Shown here: piece by piece, positions 20,640 to 31,790 of the stretch | Numbering within the stretch: position 1 is the first letter of the stretch | Layout: the number at the start of each line of letters is the position of its first letter | Assembly (NCBI GenBank): GCA_015680685.1 | Contig: MNCI01014598.1 | Coordinates: forward strand, 5,632 to 44,109 | Length of the DNA: 38,478 nt | Origin: Gnetum montanum | Lineage: Eukaryota > Streptophyta > Gnetopsida > Gnetales > Gnetaceae | Reading direction: 5' to 3' | The notes under the pieces: model-generated | The model's database searches: none | Seen by the model: only the letters and a program-made list of their open reading frames with translations | What the model was told of the DNA's origin: nothing | Translations under genes and position numbers: made by a program

Positions 20640-21960
20640 GGTGGCAAAACTTCAAGTATGCTTGTCAAATGCATCCATTCTTAGGATTGAGCTTACAAGG
20701 AATGAAGTTTTTTAGTAGCTTCAACAAAGATTACCAAAGGTTGAGAATGTAAAAGAGATTGTGATCATTGATGCCTCACTATTTGAAGTAATGATAAATT
20801 CTTTCATCCATGACATTCAATAGGTTTGCAAGGAGAATCTTGTCCTAACCTAGGAGAATCATTGCCTATGAAATGCTAAATAACTAAAGGATCAAATAGT
20901 CAAATACATTTATTAATAGAAGGATCTTGCCAAGATGAATCAAGATGTGAGGAGATTGGCTGCAAAAAAATAAAAATCACTTGATGAATGAGGTTTATAC
21001 CGTTTTCCAGAAGACTACAATTGAGATCAAAACCTAGAAGAATTATGCTCTAAAATATAAGAGAGTGAAGAATCACTACAGAGCCTAGATCAAAATGCTT
21101 AAGTAGATCAATTAGAAAGAAATCAAATTGATGAAGGATAAAGTAAAAAAAGCCCTCTAACAACTCTAGTAAAGAGATGATGTATCATAGCTCATCCTCA
21201 ATGGTCTTAACACCTACAATCAAGCTAAGATTTACTTGAAGGAGTTGCAAATTAAAGAAATGGAGTATATAAAGTTAGCTAACCTTTGTTATGAAAACTT
21301 AGTAATGTTGATAGTGAGAAGGCCAAGATCTAAACTAGAGAAGTAGATTAGTAGCTCCTACCTCCTCTATGAGATAGGGTTCATGCTCTACAAAGAGATA
21401 AATCAAAAATTAAACTTGGACAATGTAAAGCTTGAAGTTATCAAGAGAAAATTTATGAATCAAAGATCAGTAGCTTAGCACTAGGCTAGGAGAATGAATG
21501 ACTACTAGGAACTATGGGACCTTATTTGTACATTTAAATCTGAACATAAACAAGGTTTAGCTTGGATTGTTAACATGAAAAAGATGCATCTAACATTACC
21601 CTTCCTATGGAATATACCAATACCAAACCATATACAAAAAGCTTCTTGGATCATCTATGACCCATGGAGTAAGGAGGAGAAAATGAAGTTAATCCTGGAT
21701 TCTTTTAAATTCTCTAAAGAAGCACCATGGTATCCTAGACTACTAGCAGGACTAGGATCCTTTGTGCCATAGAAGCCTCCATCTCCATGCACAATATGTA
21801 GATCTCATTCCACTCCATTCAATCTACTTAAGAGCCTATAAATTTTGTCATCAACTTTAGAAATTTTTATAAATGCACCAGCTTTGGTAACCTTGTGAAT
21901 AATTGTATAGCATTGAGTATTGTGTTAGTCCTATACTTCCTCAAATTTTGTACAGAACTA
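20640..21960 (+). pseudogene. Protein X copy 1: unrecognised conserved protein, degenerate
   Basis: I do not recognise this family. The plus-strand frame from about 21250 to 21772 is interrupted by only a few stops. It contains a block starting LANLCYENLVML (57 codons, 21275-21445) with YEI-x-F and LEVIK, then 67 codons later W-I-IYDP (21647 onward) with K-E-E-K-M-K-L-I-L. The same two blocks, at nearly the same spacing, occur on the minus strand at 35160-35585. Upstream, 20700-21250 is K/E/Q-rich with heptad-like leucines in several broken frames, suggesting an ancestral helical or coiled-coil region. A proline/serine/cysteine-containing tail (KPPSPCTICRSH) follows the stop at 21770. It lies between a solo L-type LTR and an L-like LTR in the same orientation, so it may be the cargo of a non-autonomous LTR element or an unrelated gene relic. 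Confidence 0.6.
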
Positions 21961-22010
21961 GGTCATAATTTTTCAATTCAAGGGAAAGTTTCTAGTTAGT
22001 TGTAGGGGTA

Positions 22011-22600
22011 TGATAAAGCATAGTATGTTAAGCAGTTGTATTGATGCATTCCTATTGATGTAGTCCTATCAACGCATGGTCATCGATGCATCCTTGGATC
22101 CATTGGTGTATATGCATCAACACCTAAATCCTATATAAATGTGCACATCATTTTCATTTAGGCACCATTTGGTCAATGATATAGCAAAGCTCTTGCTATT
22201 TCTCTCCATAGGACTTAGCCATATTTCCTTTTGAGTGACCACAACATGGCTTGTATTAATTGTACGAAATTTTATTCAAGTGCAAGATGTACCCTGATAC
22301 CTCTACATGATAGCAAGATGTTTCTAGATATCTCTACATGATAGTCATGAAATCAAGATTTCTTCTTTCGATTGCAGCACTTAGATTAGTATTTAGTTTA
22401 TTTTAAGGTAGATATTGTACATGCACTTTACTTTCCCACACTTATGATCATGTACCGATCATGACCGAAAAACTTATACCATTTTCCTAGTTCCCACTAG
22501 TAATAACGGGATGATGTATAGCCATCTTCCCAGTTATAAGTGCATGTATTTATCACAACTTAAGTTATTAAAGGAGTTTGTTTGCATGCTCATCGGAACA
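22011..22600 (+). repeat. L-like LTR (diverged subfamily), promoter half recognisable
   Basis: It starts TGATAAAGCATAG, comparable to TGATGAAGCAACA at 19285. Tandem 14-bp units follow (TTGATGCATTCCTA 22041, TTGATGTAGTCCTA 22055, TCAACGCATGGTCA 22069 and shorter ones), with a TATA box at 22132-22140. A weaker match to the 19640-19720 part (GCAGCACTTAGATTAG against GTAGCACTTTGACTTAG) lies near 22375. Its 3' end is not certain; similarity fades after about 22560. It begins about 50 bp after protein X and is preceded by AGGGGTA, so it could be that unit's 3' LTR. Confidence 0.55.
22132..22140 (+). promoter_or_regulatory. TATA box of the L-like LTR
   Basis: CCTATATAAATGTG follows the 14-bp repeat array, in the same arrangement as at 19463. 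Confidence 0.6.
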
Positions 22601-23171
22601 CATGCTAATCCGACCAGATGATGTAGAGGGAAGTTGTTCCATTTAAAAGTACATTGGCTTATTAAAACTTAAGTAATTACGTAGTGGAAGAGTATACAAA
22701 CTTTCTTAGTATGATTTTATTGCTAATACTACCAGTGTATGTCCATGTCATCCAACATATATTCAATATGTAAAATATTTTTAACTTTTTCTTCAAAAAG
22801 AAAAAATTAAAACATTAAAATACTTGAATTATGGAAGTTTTTACATTATTTAAATGTATTCTTTGGTCACACACAAGCATAATAGATTATAGTCATCAAC
22901 TATACATGCATTGACAACATTGTTTTAAATACATGCCAAAAAAGTTTTTATGTTCTTCTCCTAAATAGTTTATTAGGAAGGATAATCAAAATTATGATGA
23001 TGCTATGATGTTGCGTTATTGGAAATAATTTCATAATAAGGATACATGGTAACAGTCATGGAGTGAAAAAATGGATGGAATCAGATTACGTGAAGAAATG
23101 AAAAGGTAAATCGTTGCAAGGAACAAGTGAATCGATACAATACAATAGGTGTTCTTTGAATTTGTTTCTAT
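22601..23171. other. AT-rich DNA, nothing recognised
   Basis: No open frame, repeat array or element end could be supported between the L-like LTR and the copia element. Confidence 0.4.
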
Positions 23172-23784
23172 TGTAAACATCAGTTCTTTGGAATGTAAAT
23201 ACCTTTCAAAAATTTCATCACAGCCTCTTTAAAAATCCAGCAAAGAAGTCATACTTTTCTTGTAGCCTGTTGAATAATCGACCAAAGGTATAGTTTTCCT
23301 GCAGTCTATGTAAAGATGTAGCAAAGATGCCTAGCATCCGTAGTCTTCACACTATATGTAAGGTGGATGAAGGCAAATCTGCCTTGATTTTCTTTCGACA
23401 TTCCTATCCCTACCAAAGTAAACTACCATATCCCTTTCATTTTTGCATTTATTTTATAACCCAAACAATATATAAAGAGATCTAAGGGAGCATCTTTGAT
23501 AAAAAAAATTATATAACATAGAAATAGCCAATGCCTAAGCTATAATACTCCCCTACAATTCTTCTCCATTATTCTTATTAATTTTCTCTATAATTCTTCT
23601 TCATTACTCTTATTTATTTTCTCTATACTTCAATCTTGAAGTTGCGCTATTGCTAATGGTCCAAGAGCCAATTTTATGTTGGGTTTTTTCAACATAAAGG
23701 TTTTCCAAGGTAACTCTGTGTCTTTAATTTCTATGACTTTCTTTATATTTAATATTATATTGGTGCAAGAGACTGGTAATAACA
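23172..23784 (+). repeat. Left LTR of the copia element
   Basis: Aligns with 27665-28193 from about 23320 onward: TGGATGAAGGCAAATCTGCC, ACAATATATAAAGAG, CTAATGGTCCAAGAGCCAAT and the end GGTAATAACA. The first 150 bp are poorly conserved and longer than in the right LTR, so the start is approximate (TGTAAACATCAG against TGTTGATCAGC). Confidence 0.82.
23469..23476 (+). promoter_or_regulatory. TATA box in the left copia LTR
   Basis: ATATATAAAGAGATC here and ATATATAAGGAGTTC at 27910-27924 occupy the same LTR position. Confidence 0.65.
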
Positions 23785-23785
23785 A

Positions 23786-23799
23786 TTTGTTTCAAAGCT
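23786..23799 (+). other. Primer-binding site, initiator tRNA-Met type (decayed)
   Basis: Directly after the LTR end the sequence TTTGTTTCAAAGCT resembles the common plant copia site TGGTATCA-(G/A)-AGC, complementary to the 3' end of initiator tRNA-Met, with three changed bases. Confidence 0.65.
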
Positions 23800-23848
23800 A
23801 GGTTCCATGCACCACTATTATTTTGTCAAGTAATTATAGGGGAAAATC

Positions 23849-24560
23849 ATGACCAACTCTCTATCCAAAAGTGAAATTAAAAAGTTCAACATGTCCAACT
23901 ATGAATTATGGAAAATCAAGATTAAGGCTCTCCTAATTGAAAAGGACTAACATAGTGCAATTTTAAAATTAAAGCCTAATAAAATGTTTGATGAAGAGTG
24001 GGAAAAATTAAACCTAAAGTTAATAAGTATAATTCATTTATGTTTTTCAGATTTAGTATTGCTTAATGTTTCGATAAATTACATCAAACGAAGTCCCTAA
24101 CTAATAAATTGTTGTTGAAGAAATAACTATATGATTATAAAATGGTTGAAGGTATTACCATTATTATTCACCTAAATATCTTTAACGCACTGGTCCATCA
24201 GTCAAAATATATGAGGTAAAAATGGATGAGGAGGATCAGTGCATCATACTTCTCAGCACACTTCTAGATTTATGCGAGAAATTTGTGATGGTTGTAAGTA
24301 ATACATTGACCATATTTATTTTTGATAATGTTGTTGGTCAATTGTTGTTTGAGGAAGCAAGAAGAAAAACTTCTACTGCTTAGAATGATGTATTATTTAT
24401 GAAAATTAATCTAAATAAAATGTTTGATAAGATGCCTTAATTTAAGAATAAGCCTCCAAAATTTGTAAAGAGACTACCTAAATGTTGGAATTGTGGTAAA
24501 GTTGGTCATGTAAAAAAAGACTATAAATCCCTTCTAAAAAAAGGACAAAGAGATTAATAT
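23849..24560 (+). pseudogene. Copia Gag remnant with zinc knuckle
   Basis: Starts at the ATG at 23849. It encodes the copia Gag N-terminal signature KFNMSNYELWK followed by ALLIEKD and a stop at 23948. Homology continues past it through an EEWEKL segment and LCFSDLVLLNVS (about 24040-24070), then after a frameshift through KMDEEDQ-like sequence. The zinc knuckle CWNCGKVGHVKKDY lies at 24483-24524. Its first C, second C and H are intact, but the last cysteine position reads tyrosine (TAT at 24522-24524). Gag would package the element RNA. Confidence 0.85.
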
Positions 24561-24990
24561 ATCAAAAAGTGATCAAGCCCCTCCTACTCTAGAGGGAGAT
24601 TTGTATGTTCTCATCTTCTAATAATACTGATACTCATTCATGTTATGTGGACTTGGATGTTGATTGGTTTAGTAAGTATACATCATCTAATCTTGGAATG
24701 GTAAGATTGGGTAATGATGTTTTATGCAAATATATAGGTTATGGAAAGGTAAACATTTAAAAATGGAGTAGTTAAATCAATTCCCAATGTACATCATGTT
24801 CCAACACTTACTAAAATCATTTATCTCTAAGTGAATTGGATGATGTAGGACTAACTATTATCTTTAGAGGTGGAAAATGTTCAATACTACATGGTTCATC
24901 TCTTTTGGCTTTCCAAATTAAAATAAGTTGTATAAATTAGAAGCTAAGACATTAAAGTAGAAATTAAGTGCATTTGTAGTTATTGATTTA
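24561..24990 (+). pseudogene. Copia protease remnant, active-site region lost
   Basis: The segment with DWFSKYTSSNLG, VRLGNDVLCKYIGYGKV (about 24660-24755) and, in another frame, SIPNVHHVPTLTK matches the body of copia aspartic proteases. The D-S/T-G-A active-site motif that should precede DWFS is not recognisable; only VDLDV stands there. Several frame changes. Confidence 0.6.
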
Positions 24991-24999
24991 AATTCAAGT

Positions 25000-25880
25000 A
25001 TTGATTTGTGACATAAAAGAATAATACATCTTGGAAGAAAAGAACTTAATGAACTTTACAAGCAAGGTAAATTTAAGTTTTCAGAAGATTCCTTGGGTTT
25101 TTGCCATCATTATCTACATGGTAAAAAGAGGCATCATAGTTTTCAAAAAAGTAATGCTAAATCTCATCAAATATTAAAATTAATACATAGTGATGTATGT
25201 GAAGCAATTAAGGATATTAAAACAATTTCTCTTGGAGGTGTTACGCATTATGTTTCTTTTATTGATAACTATTCTAGAAAGAGCTAGATCTATTTATTAA
25301 AACATAAGTTTAAAGTATTTCAAAAATTCATAGAATTCAAAGCTCTTGCTGAGAATTATTTAGGAAAGAAAATAAAAATTCTAAGAATTGATAATGGTGG
25401 TGAGTTTTTCTCAAATGAATTTATTTTTTTTTATAAAGAACAAGGCATTTAAAGGTAAAAGACTATTCTAGGGACTTTGGAACAAAATGAAGTAGCCAAG
25501 TGCTTCAATCGAACATTGATGAAACGTGCTAGATGTATGCTCAGTGAATCTAATCTTGACAAGTGTTTTTGAGGTGAAGTAGTAATGACTACATGTTATC
25601 TTATTAATAAATCTCCTTCATCAACTATCGATGGAAAAATTCTAGAGAAATTTTGAATTGGTAGGTGCATTAATTTAAACTATTTGAAGATTTTTGGTTA
25701 TGAAGCCTATGTATATGTTCCAAAATATAATAGGTCCAAATTATACTCTAAGTCTATCAAATGTATTTTTCTTAACTATTGACATGGTTTCAAAGCTTAT
25801 AAATTATAAAAACCACAAACTAAAAGGGATATTTTTAGTCAATATGTTATCTTTAGAGAAAAATGTAGATCCATGAAGGA
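25000..25880 (+). pseudogene. Copia integrase remnant, catalytic Glu replaced by Lys
   Basis: A long plus frame (25093 onward) shows GKKRHHSF, then the integrase core: LIHSDVCE (first Asp), VSFIDNYSRKS, KIKILRIDNGGEF (second Asp at 25390-25392) and LEQNEVAKCFNRTL. Exactly 36 codons after the second Asp, where the D,D-35-E family has Glu, the codon is AAG for Lys (25498-25500). Later segments YLINKSPS and FGYEAYVYVPK match the integrase tail. Stops at 25285, 25449 and 25570 break it. Confidence 0.88.
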
Positions 25881-26199
25881 GGACTCTTCAAATATTGAAA
25901 TTCTTTCAAATGATATAACTATTATGTATGTGCTTATTGAAATTAATGATGAAATTTCTGAGGATCATCCTACGTTGGCTAGGGATATTGCCCCTAGTGA
26001 ATAGGATGGTGAAAGCATGGTAAACAAAGAGGATACACCACATGAAGAAGGAGAATATAGTTTAAGTGAATAACAAAGTGAATATAATCCTTTAATATGT
26101 TCAACATGTATACGAATATTACCTTCACATTTAGAAGAATATGTCCTATTTACTAAAAATAATGAGCCATCAACATATGATTGATACATGTTTGTCTAT

Positions 26200-27180
26200 G
26201 CAAAATGCAAAGTGAAAATAGTTAATGGATGCTAAAATGTCATTAATTCACAAAAATAAAACTTGGAAATTAACTAAGCTTCCACCAAAGAGAAAATCCA
26301 TTGAAAATAAATGGTTGTATATAATAAAATTTGAGAATCAATAAAAAGCACAACTTATAGCTAAAGAATTTTCTTAGAGAAAGGGAAGTGATTATGATGA
26401 AATTTTCTCTCCAGTAGTAAAATTAAAATTCATAAGATCATTGCTAGCTATTACAATTGTTTATGATCTTGAACTTGAACAAATGGATGTGAAAATAACA
26501 TTCCTTAATGGTGATCTTGAGGAGGAAATATATATGCTTCAACTTGAAGGATATGAAATTAAAAGAAAAGAGCATATGGTGTGTTGATTATTAAATCACT
26601 ACATGAGCTCAAACAAGCATCAAGGATGTAGAATAAAAAGTTTAATGACCATATGATAAATCTTGGCTTTGTTAGAAGTGTAGAAAACACTTCTATGTAT
26701 GTTAAAAATTCAAGTGAAAAATATGTTATCTTGCTACTATTTGTCAATGACATGTTAATAAAAAATAATTACATGACATTTAGGAGTTAAAAATTAATCT
26801 ATCTTCTCAATTTGAGATGAAGGATCTTGGTACTGCAAAAAAAATTTTGAACATTAAAAATTAAAAGGGACAAGGCTAATAAAAGGCTTTGGCTTGGACA
26901 ATTTACATATGTTGAAAATATCTTTAAAAATTTTAATATGCATGATTGCAAGCCTATAACTACATGCTGTGAAACTAGTATTAAACTTTGTGCACAATGT
27001 GTAAAGACAAGCAAAGGAAAAGAACTCGTGGTTAAAATTTTATATGCTAGTGCTATCAATAGTTTGACGTATGCAGTGGTCTCTACTGGACCTGATATCG
27101 CTTACACTATTGGAAAATATAGTAGGTGTCTGTCTAATCTAGAGGAAAAACACTATATTGTTGTGATGCAAGTCTTGTAA
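26200..27180 (+). pseudogene. Copia reverse transcriptase remnant, YVDD box reads FVND
   Basis: Recognisable in order: KNKTWKLTKLP (about 26262), FSPVVKLKFIRSLLAI, QMDVKITFLNGDLEEEIYM (about 26480-26535, first catalytic Asp kept), a decayed LKQASR region, and ILLLFVNDMLI (26730-26762), where the catalytic YVDD box is FVND: the first Asp codon is AAT at 26746-26748. Further on, MHDCKP and YASAINSLTYAVVSTGPDIAYTIG (26938-27115) are the conserved C-terminal segment. Stops and frameshifts are frequent. Confidence 0.9.
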
Positions 27181-27187
27181 TATCTTC

Positions 27188-27450
27188 TTGGTAGTGCAAA
27201 TTATGGAATTTTTTATAAAAATAATTCTAATGAACTTCATGATTTTTTTGATGTGGATTGGGGTAGTGATATTGATAGTAGGAACTTTACTTGTGGATAT
27301 GTGTTTAATTTCTTTGGTAGTGCTATTTCATGCAAAATTTGCAAACAATCTCATATTGCTCAATCCACCACTAAAGCTAAATATGTTGATTCTAACTTGA
27401 CATGCAAAGAGACTATATGGCTTCAAAACCTAAATATTGGCATCCCTTAG
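27188..27450 (+). pseudogene. Copia RNase H remnant
   Basis: In the frame of 27253-27450 the sequence reads DVDWGSDIDSRNFT (D kept), GYVFNFFGSAIS, HIAQSTTKAKYVDSN and ETIWLQNL. In the family the ST-x-EAEY motif supplies a catalytic Glu. Here both glutamates read lysine (TTKAKY). The segment sits directly after RT, as in copia elements. Confidence 0.85.
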
Positions 27451-27664
27451 ACTCTAATTAATATTGGCTATGACTGTTAAAGTGCCATAAGCATATCCAA
27501 GAATTCAACCTTTCATGCCTAAACAAAACACATTAAAATACAGTATCACTACATATGAAAGGAATTAAAAAGAAAAAGATTCTTCTAAATTAAATAAAAT
27601 AGCTACTAAATTAAATCCTATAGATCTACTCAGCAATTTAACTCCTATTAAAAAGTTTTTCTAG

Positions 27665-28193
27665 TGTTGATCAGCATTTGGTCTTCTTCAAACTTGATTT
27701 TCTAAAAATAGTCCAGAGCATTCTTCAAAGCAGCTGTAGCTTCAAGACAGAGAAATGTAATGTGGTTGAAGGAAAATCTACCATGATTTTCTCTAAATAT
27801 TTCTACCTTGTTAAATTCTTGTCTATGTTATATTTGGTCCTGTACCTATCCCCACCAAATGAAACTACCTAATCTCTTTTATTTTTGGGTTTATTTTGTA
27901 ACTTGAGCAATATATAAGGAGTTCTATGCAAGCATCCTTGATAAGAAAACAATATAACACAACAATAACTAATACCTAAGCTAGAACCCTCTCCTGGAAT
28001 TCTTCTGCATTGTTCTCATTAATTCACTTTGTAGTTCAATCTTGAAGCTCTGTTGTTGCTAATGGTCCAAGAGCCAATTTTTTGTTGGAGTTTTTCACCT
28101 TGAAGGTCTTCCCCAAGGTAACTTTGTGTCTATATAATTTCAATATCTTTCTCTAAATTTAATATTACAATAGTGCAAGTGATAGGAATAACA
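27665..28193 (+). repeat. Right LTR of the copia element
   Basis: Starts TGTTGATCAGC and ends GGAATAACA; partner of the left LTR. It carries the TATA word at 27911-27919 and the shared CTAATGGTCCAAGAGCC block near 28060. Confidence 0.85.
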
Positions 28194-28302
28194 TTGTATG
28201 CACCAACAATGTTACAACTTAGCATCCACAAAACATGGCTTACTATTTGTAAATTATTTATTATGTAGCTAGTTCTATTGGTTATGCATGTAATCATAAA
28301 GG

Positions 28303-28312
28303 AGCCTTATAA
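28303..28312 (+). promoter_or_regulatory. TATA-like element upstream of the small secreted ORF
   Basis: CTTATAAGTAAG lies about 50 bp before the ATG at 28362. The spacing would suit a short 5' untranslated region. No supporting evidence beyond position. Confidence 0.3.
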
Positions 28313-28361
28313 GTAAGCAATAACAACATCAAAGTAGGAGACAAATACATAGAGCAGTACA

Positions 28362-28627
28362 ATGAATGTGAAGGTGAAGGTTAATAAGATTACAATCTTC
28401 TACTTCCTCCTTCACTTATTGCTGACAGTTGCTAAGGCACATGATTTTGTAAGTTTCTTTTCTTATTAGTAAGCAACATACACACTCCTTAGATCAAATA
28501 TAGTATAACTTATTCTTCTAAACCAAGTTCCTTAAACTAATAACCCACTCTCTTATTTCTATTTGTGTCACAGAAAAATGTGAAAATAACTAGTAGTGTA
28601 AGCATGAGTACAAGGAGCATCACATAG
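28362..28627 (+). CDS. Possible small secreted-peptide gene, two exons
   Basis: Proposed from splice-site logic. Exon 1 (28362-28448, 29 codons) begins with an ATG and encodes a basic start followed by a hydrophobic core (ITIFYFLLHLLLTVAKA), which looks like a signal peptide ending in an AKA-type cleavage site. GTAAGT follows at 28449. A pyrimidine-rich stretch and CAG end at 28573. Exon 2 (28574-28627) keeps the frame and stops at TAG after 17 codons. After that stop and another at 28634, the same frame stays open with P-P-F-P-R-D-Y-S-S-H-G-Y, and DY is a context typical of tyrosine-sulfated peptide hormones. So the gene may have lost its 3' part to stop mutations. AATAAAG at about 29011 could end the transcript. 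I could not assign a family, and chance is a real alternative. Confidence 0.3.
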
Positions 28628-31429
28628 AAATTATTGTGAAGAATCCCATCCCCTCCATTCCCTAGAGACTATTCTTCCCATGGCTATGAAGGTAGTGGTT
28701 CATCTAGATCATGATGGAAATGCCTAGGAAACCCATACCCATAAATTGGACTATGGTAAGCCATAATAGAGTATGTCAGCATCCCACTCAGTTATGGTGT
28801 GATACATTTACAAATCTAATATTAAAGAGATGTTTGGTTTTGGAAGTAGTCATCCATCCCAATTTCGTAATAAGAATCTTTATGACCTGAGTAAAATTAA
28901 GTTAAGAATAAGGTGTTACCTTATTGCCCAAGTCACATGTTTTAGTCAACCTTTTATTCTTGCTTTCCTATTTCATGCTAGATGTTAGTAAAGTTTTTGG
29001 AATTCTATCAATAAAGATTTTCCATTGTTACATCAAATGTTGTTTTTTTTTTACCTTTGGATTACTCAAAATTTTTATTTTTATTTAATATCTAATTTCA
29101 ATAACTACTATCCATTTTCCAATTCATTAAGATTCTAAAATTTACATTCAAATATTCAAATTAATATATTCAAACTATGGTACATCTTTATAACTACATC
29201 ACCACATGGAGTACACTCTACAAAGCTCAAAGCTTACATTTATGCATGTATGTTATGATTATAGCACCAATATGGTATATTTTAATATAAAATTTTGTTT
29301 TTTTTTCCTCGACAATATCATGATACAAGAATTAAAAAATTTTCATTTGTCAAGCTCTAGGTCTTTTCCAAGTACTTAGGATTTTTTTTCTTAAGAAAAT
29401 GATAAATTTTAAGAGATTTTATGTTTTAACAATATTGGCAATTCAATCATTCAATCTCTTCAAATTAGGGATTAACTCCATATATCCCACCATGTTATAT
29501 TAAGCATGTATAGAGGATTGAAAACATAAACTCTATTGGGAAAGAGTAGTAGAGTATAGACACCATACTCTATTAAATATTATACCCTAAACTTAGATAA
29601 TTTGAAAATATCTTTTTCAAATAATTAGTCAAGTTTACAATACTTTGTGGTTGTATTGTATAGGTGTATGTCTTTATCAAGAATCATGGAATAAAATAGA
29701 AAATCTTTAAAAACAATTCTAATTAGATCATTTCAAGGTGAAGACTTAAGTTCTATATGTATTAATTTTATTAAAAGCTAATTTCTTGGCATTCAAAGTT
29801 TAAACAATGTATTAGTTCTTAATATTCTATTTGAATAATAAAAATAACTATAAGATCTCATTATAGATCATTCAAAAGTCTCAATAATACTGGCTACAAA
29901 AATAGGGTATTGAAAATATTACTTAATAATAAATTTAGAAAAATCTTGGAAACTTATTAAAAATAAAATTTTAGAGAGATGAAAAAATGAAGCACAAATA
30001 AAAAAAACCTTAAATTTTATTACTAAAACTTTAGCTGTTACAAGCATGATCAAGTAGAATATCTACATGTAGAAATTCCAATATACACAAGAGCACTAAT
30101 TACCAAACTAAGAATTTGATCATGCCACTTACAATTTAAAAGTAAAGGATAGAAAATGATGATTATGTTTCCTATAAGTAGTAGAAGATGATCATCTATT
30201 ATTAGAATATTGTGAAATAAATTTATTTGAAAGAAAATTACAAATCTCTTGTTAATCTTTATATGAGTTATTTAAACTACTAATAAGTGGTCAAGTTACA
30301 TGATATATTACACATATTTTTGGACTCAAGGATGATAACTATTGATGTATTTTAGATATTTTGGGTTTACATAGAATAAATTAAAATTCTAGTTTAGCAT
30401 TTAAAGTTGCATAGGTTGTAATTTATAGTTTTTCAATTATTTATTATGTGACAAGATAAGACATATATGGTCAAAAATGGATGGGTAGGACTTATGCCAA
30501 TTAAAATAATTAATGAAACATAACCCATTCAGTTTGTTAAAACATATAGCTCTAGATAATAAATGTTTTCTGAAAAATGGCCTATAATTAAGTGGTACAC
30601 TTACAACCTTTGCAACTAGAGATACCAGCACTTCCTTTTACTATCTTGAACTTGCTATGTTGGAGCTATTATTCCAAGTAGATGACCAATTGTGTATTCA
30701 ACAAATCTTTAAACAAATAATTTCTTAAAACTACATTTTAATATAATACAAATTATTTTGCAAAGAGATATTTGTGTTGGCTCTTGGAACATGTTTGGAT
30801 GGTAGAATCTCTAATCGTTTTATTTTATACCTTCAATTGGTAATTCTAATATATAAGGATTTATTTATGAGTTGGAAGTAAGATTGTAACTTTGAACTTT
30901 AAAATAACTATGTTTCATAATATTTTCTATAATTATGAGTATCGTAATTCTTACTAACTTGTTATGAATCTTTTTACAATGAGCACAGTCACATTGACTA
31001 GATTCATAACTTAGTTCTAGTTATAAGCTATCTATCAAATATTCTACAACAAGTAGTATTTCTGCTTCTAGAAAATCATACAATCATATTGGGACGTGCT
31101 ATTACTTCTGGTTAGACTATTATAAGTTATAATAATTTCTTGTGTTTTATTCATGTTGCTCTTTCTCTAGAAATGTTATAGCTATTATATTATTATTTGT
31201 AGCATTATCTTATATTGTCAGCTTATGGCATTCTTACCATGCTTTTGATAGCATAATATCCTTAGTCTTACATGGATTGGACTAGTTTAAACTTCCTTAG
31301 TGTTCCACTCCTAAGTTGATTTATCTATCTTTAATCAACTAATGGACTACTACCTTAACATAGCTTGTCCTTCTTACCTAATGTAGCCTATGTAGCTACT
31401 CCTTTCGTGATACCTTAATTTGGCTTACT
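28628..31429. other. AT-rich intergenic DNA
   Basis: Apart from the possible 3' part of the small secreted gene (to about 29017), I see no coding remnant, LTR or tandem array. The minus-strand open frame at 30437-30631 lacks any known motif. Confidence 0.45.
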
Positions 31430-31785
31430 ATAACTTAATATAAAAATTAGTAGTAACTTGAGCATTAGCATCAATTAGTAAGGTATAGAAAATTTGAATA
31501 ATATAATCATCATCTCTTAAGTTATATAAACAAGAAATAATGAAATTTCATTCAATCCTATCATAAACTTTAGTATAATCTAACTTAATAAATCAATATC
31601 TTGGTTAGTTATAGAAGCCCTTGCATTCCCTTCCAATTTGCAATAACATTATTTAAGATATGGCTACCATTTAAAAAATTGGTTTGCTTAGGTATGATGA
31701 TATCTTTAATAATCTTTTGAATTTGGAAAGCCATTCATTTAGGTAAAATTTTATAAGTATTGTTAAGAAGAGTAATGGGCTATTA

Positions 31786-31790
31786 ATTAT
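31786..31790. repeat. Target-site duplication ATTAT, left of solo LTR
   Basis: Identical to 32608-32612. Removing the LTR and one copy rejoins the L1 RT frame between IDN and PITLL. Confidence 0.88.

Larger units (their letters stand above)
23172..28193 (+). mobile_element. Ty1/copia retrotransposon, complete in layout but degenerate
   Basis: Left LTR about 23172-23784, initiator-Met-type primer-binding site, Gag, protease remnant, integrase, RT, RNase H, right LTR 27665-28193. The order integrase before RT is diagnostic of Ty1/copia. All coding parts carry stops and frame changes, and the two LTRs are strongly diverged, so the insertion is old. TTGTA occurs at 23171-23175 and 28194-28198, but it overlaps the apparent LTR start, so I do not claim a target-site duplication. 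Confidence 0.9.

Noticed and set aside
27188-27400. Plus-strand hydrophobic open frame over the copia RNase H
   Set aside because: The overlapping frame carries the RNase H motifs; this one is an out-of-frame shadow.
23167-28198. TTGTA as a target-site duplication of the copia element
   Set aside because: The left copy overlaps the apparent LTR start (TGTAAACATC), so it is not an independent flank; TCTAT before the TG does not match the right flank.
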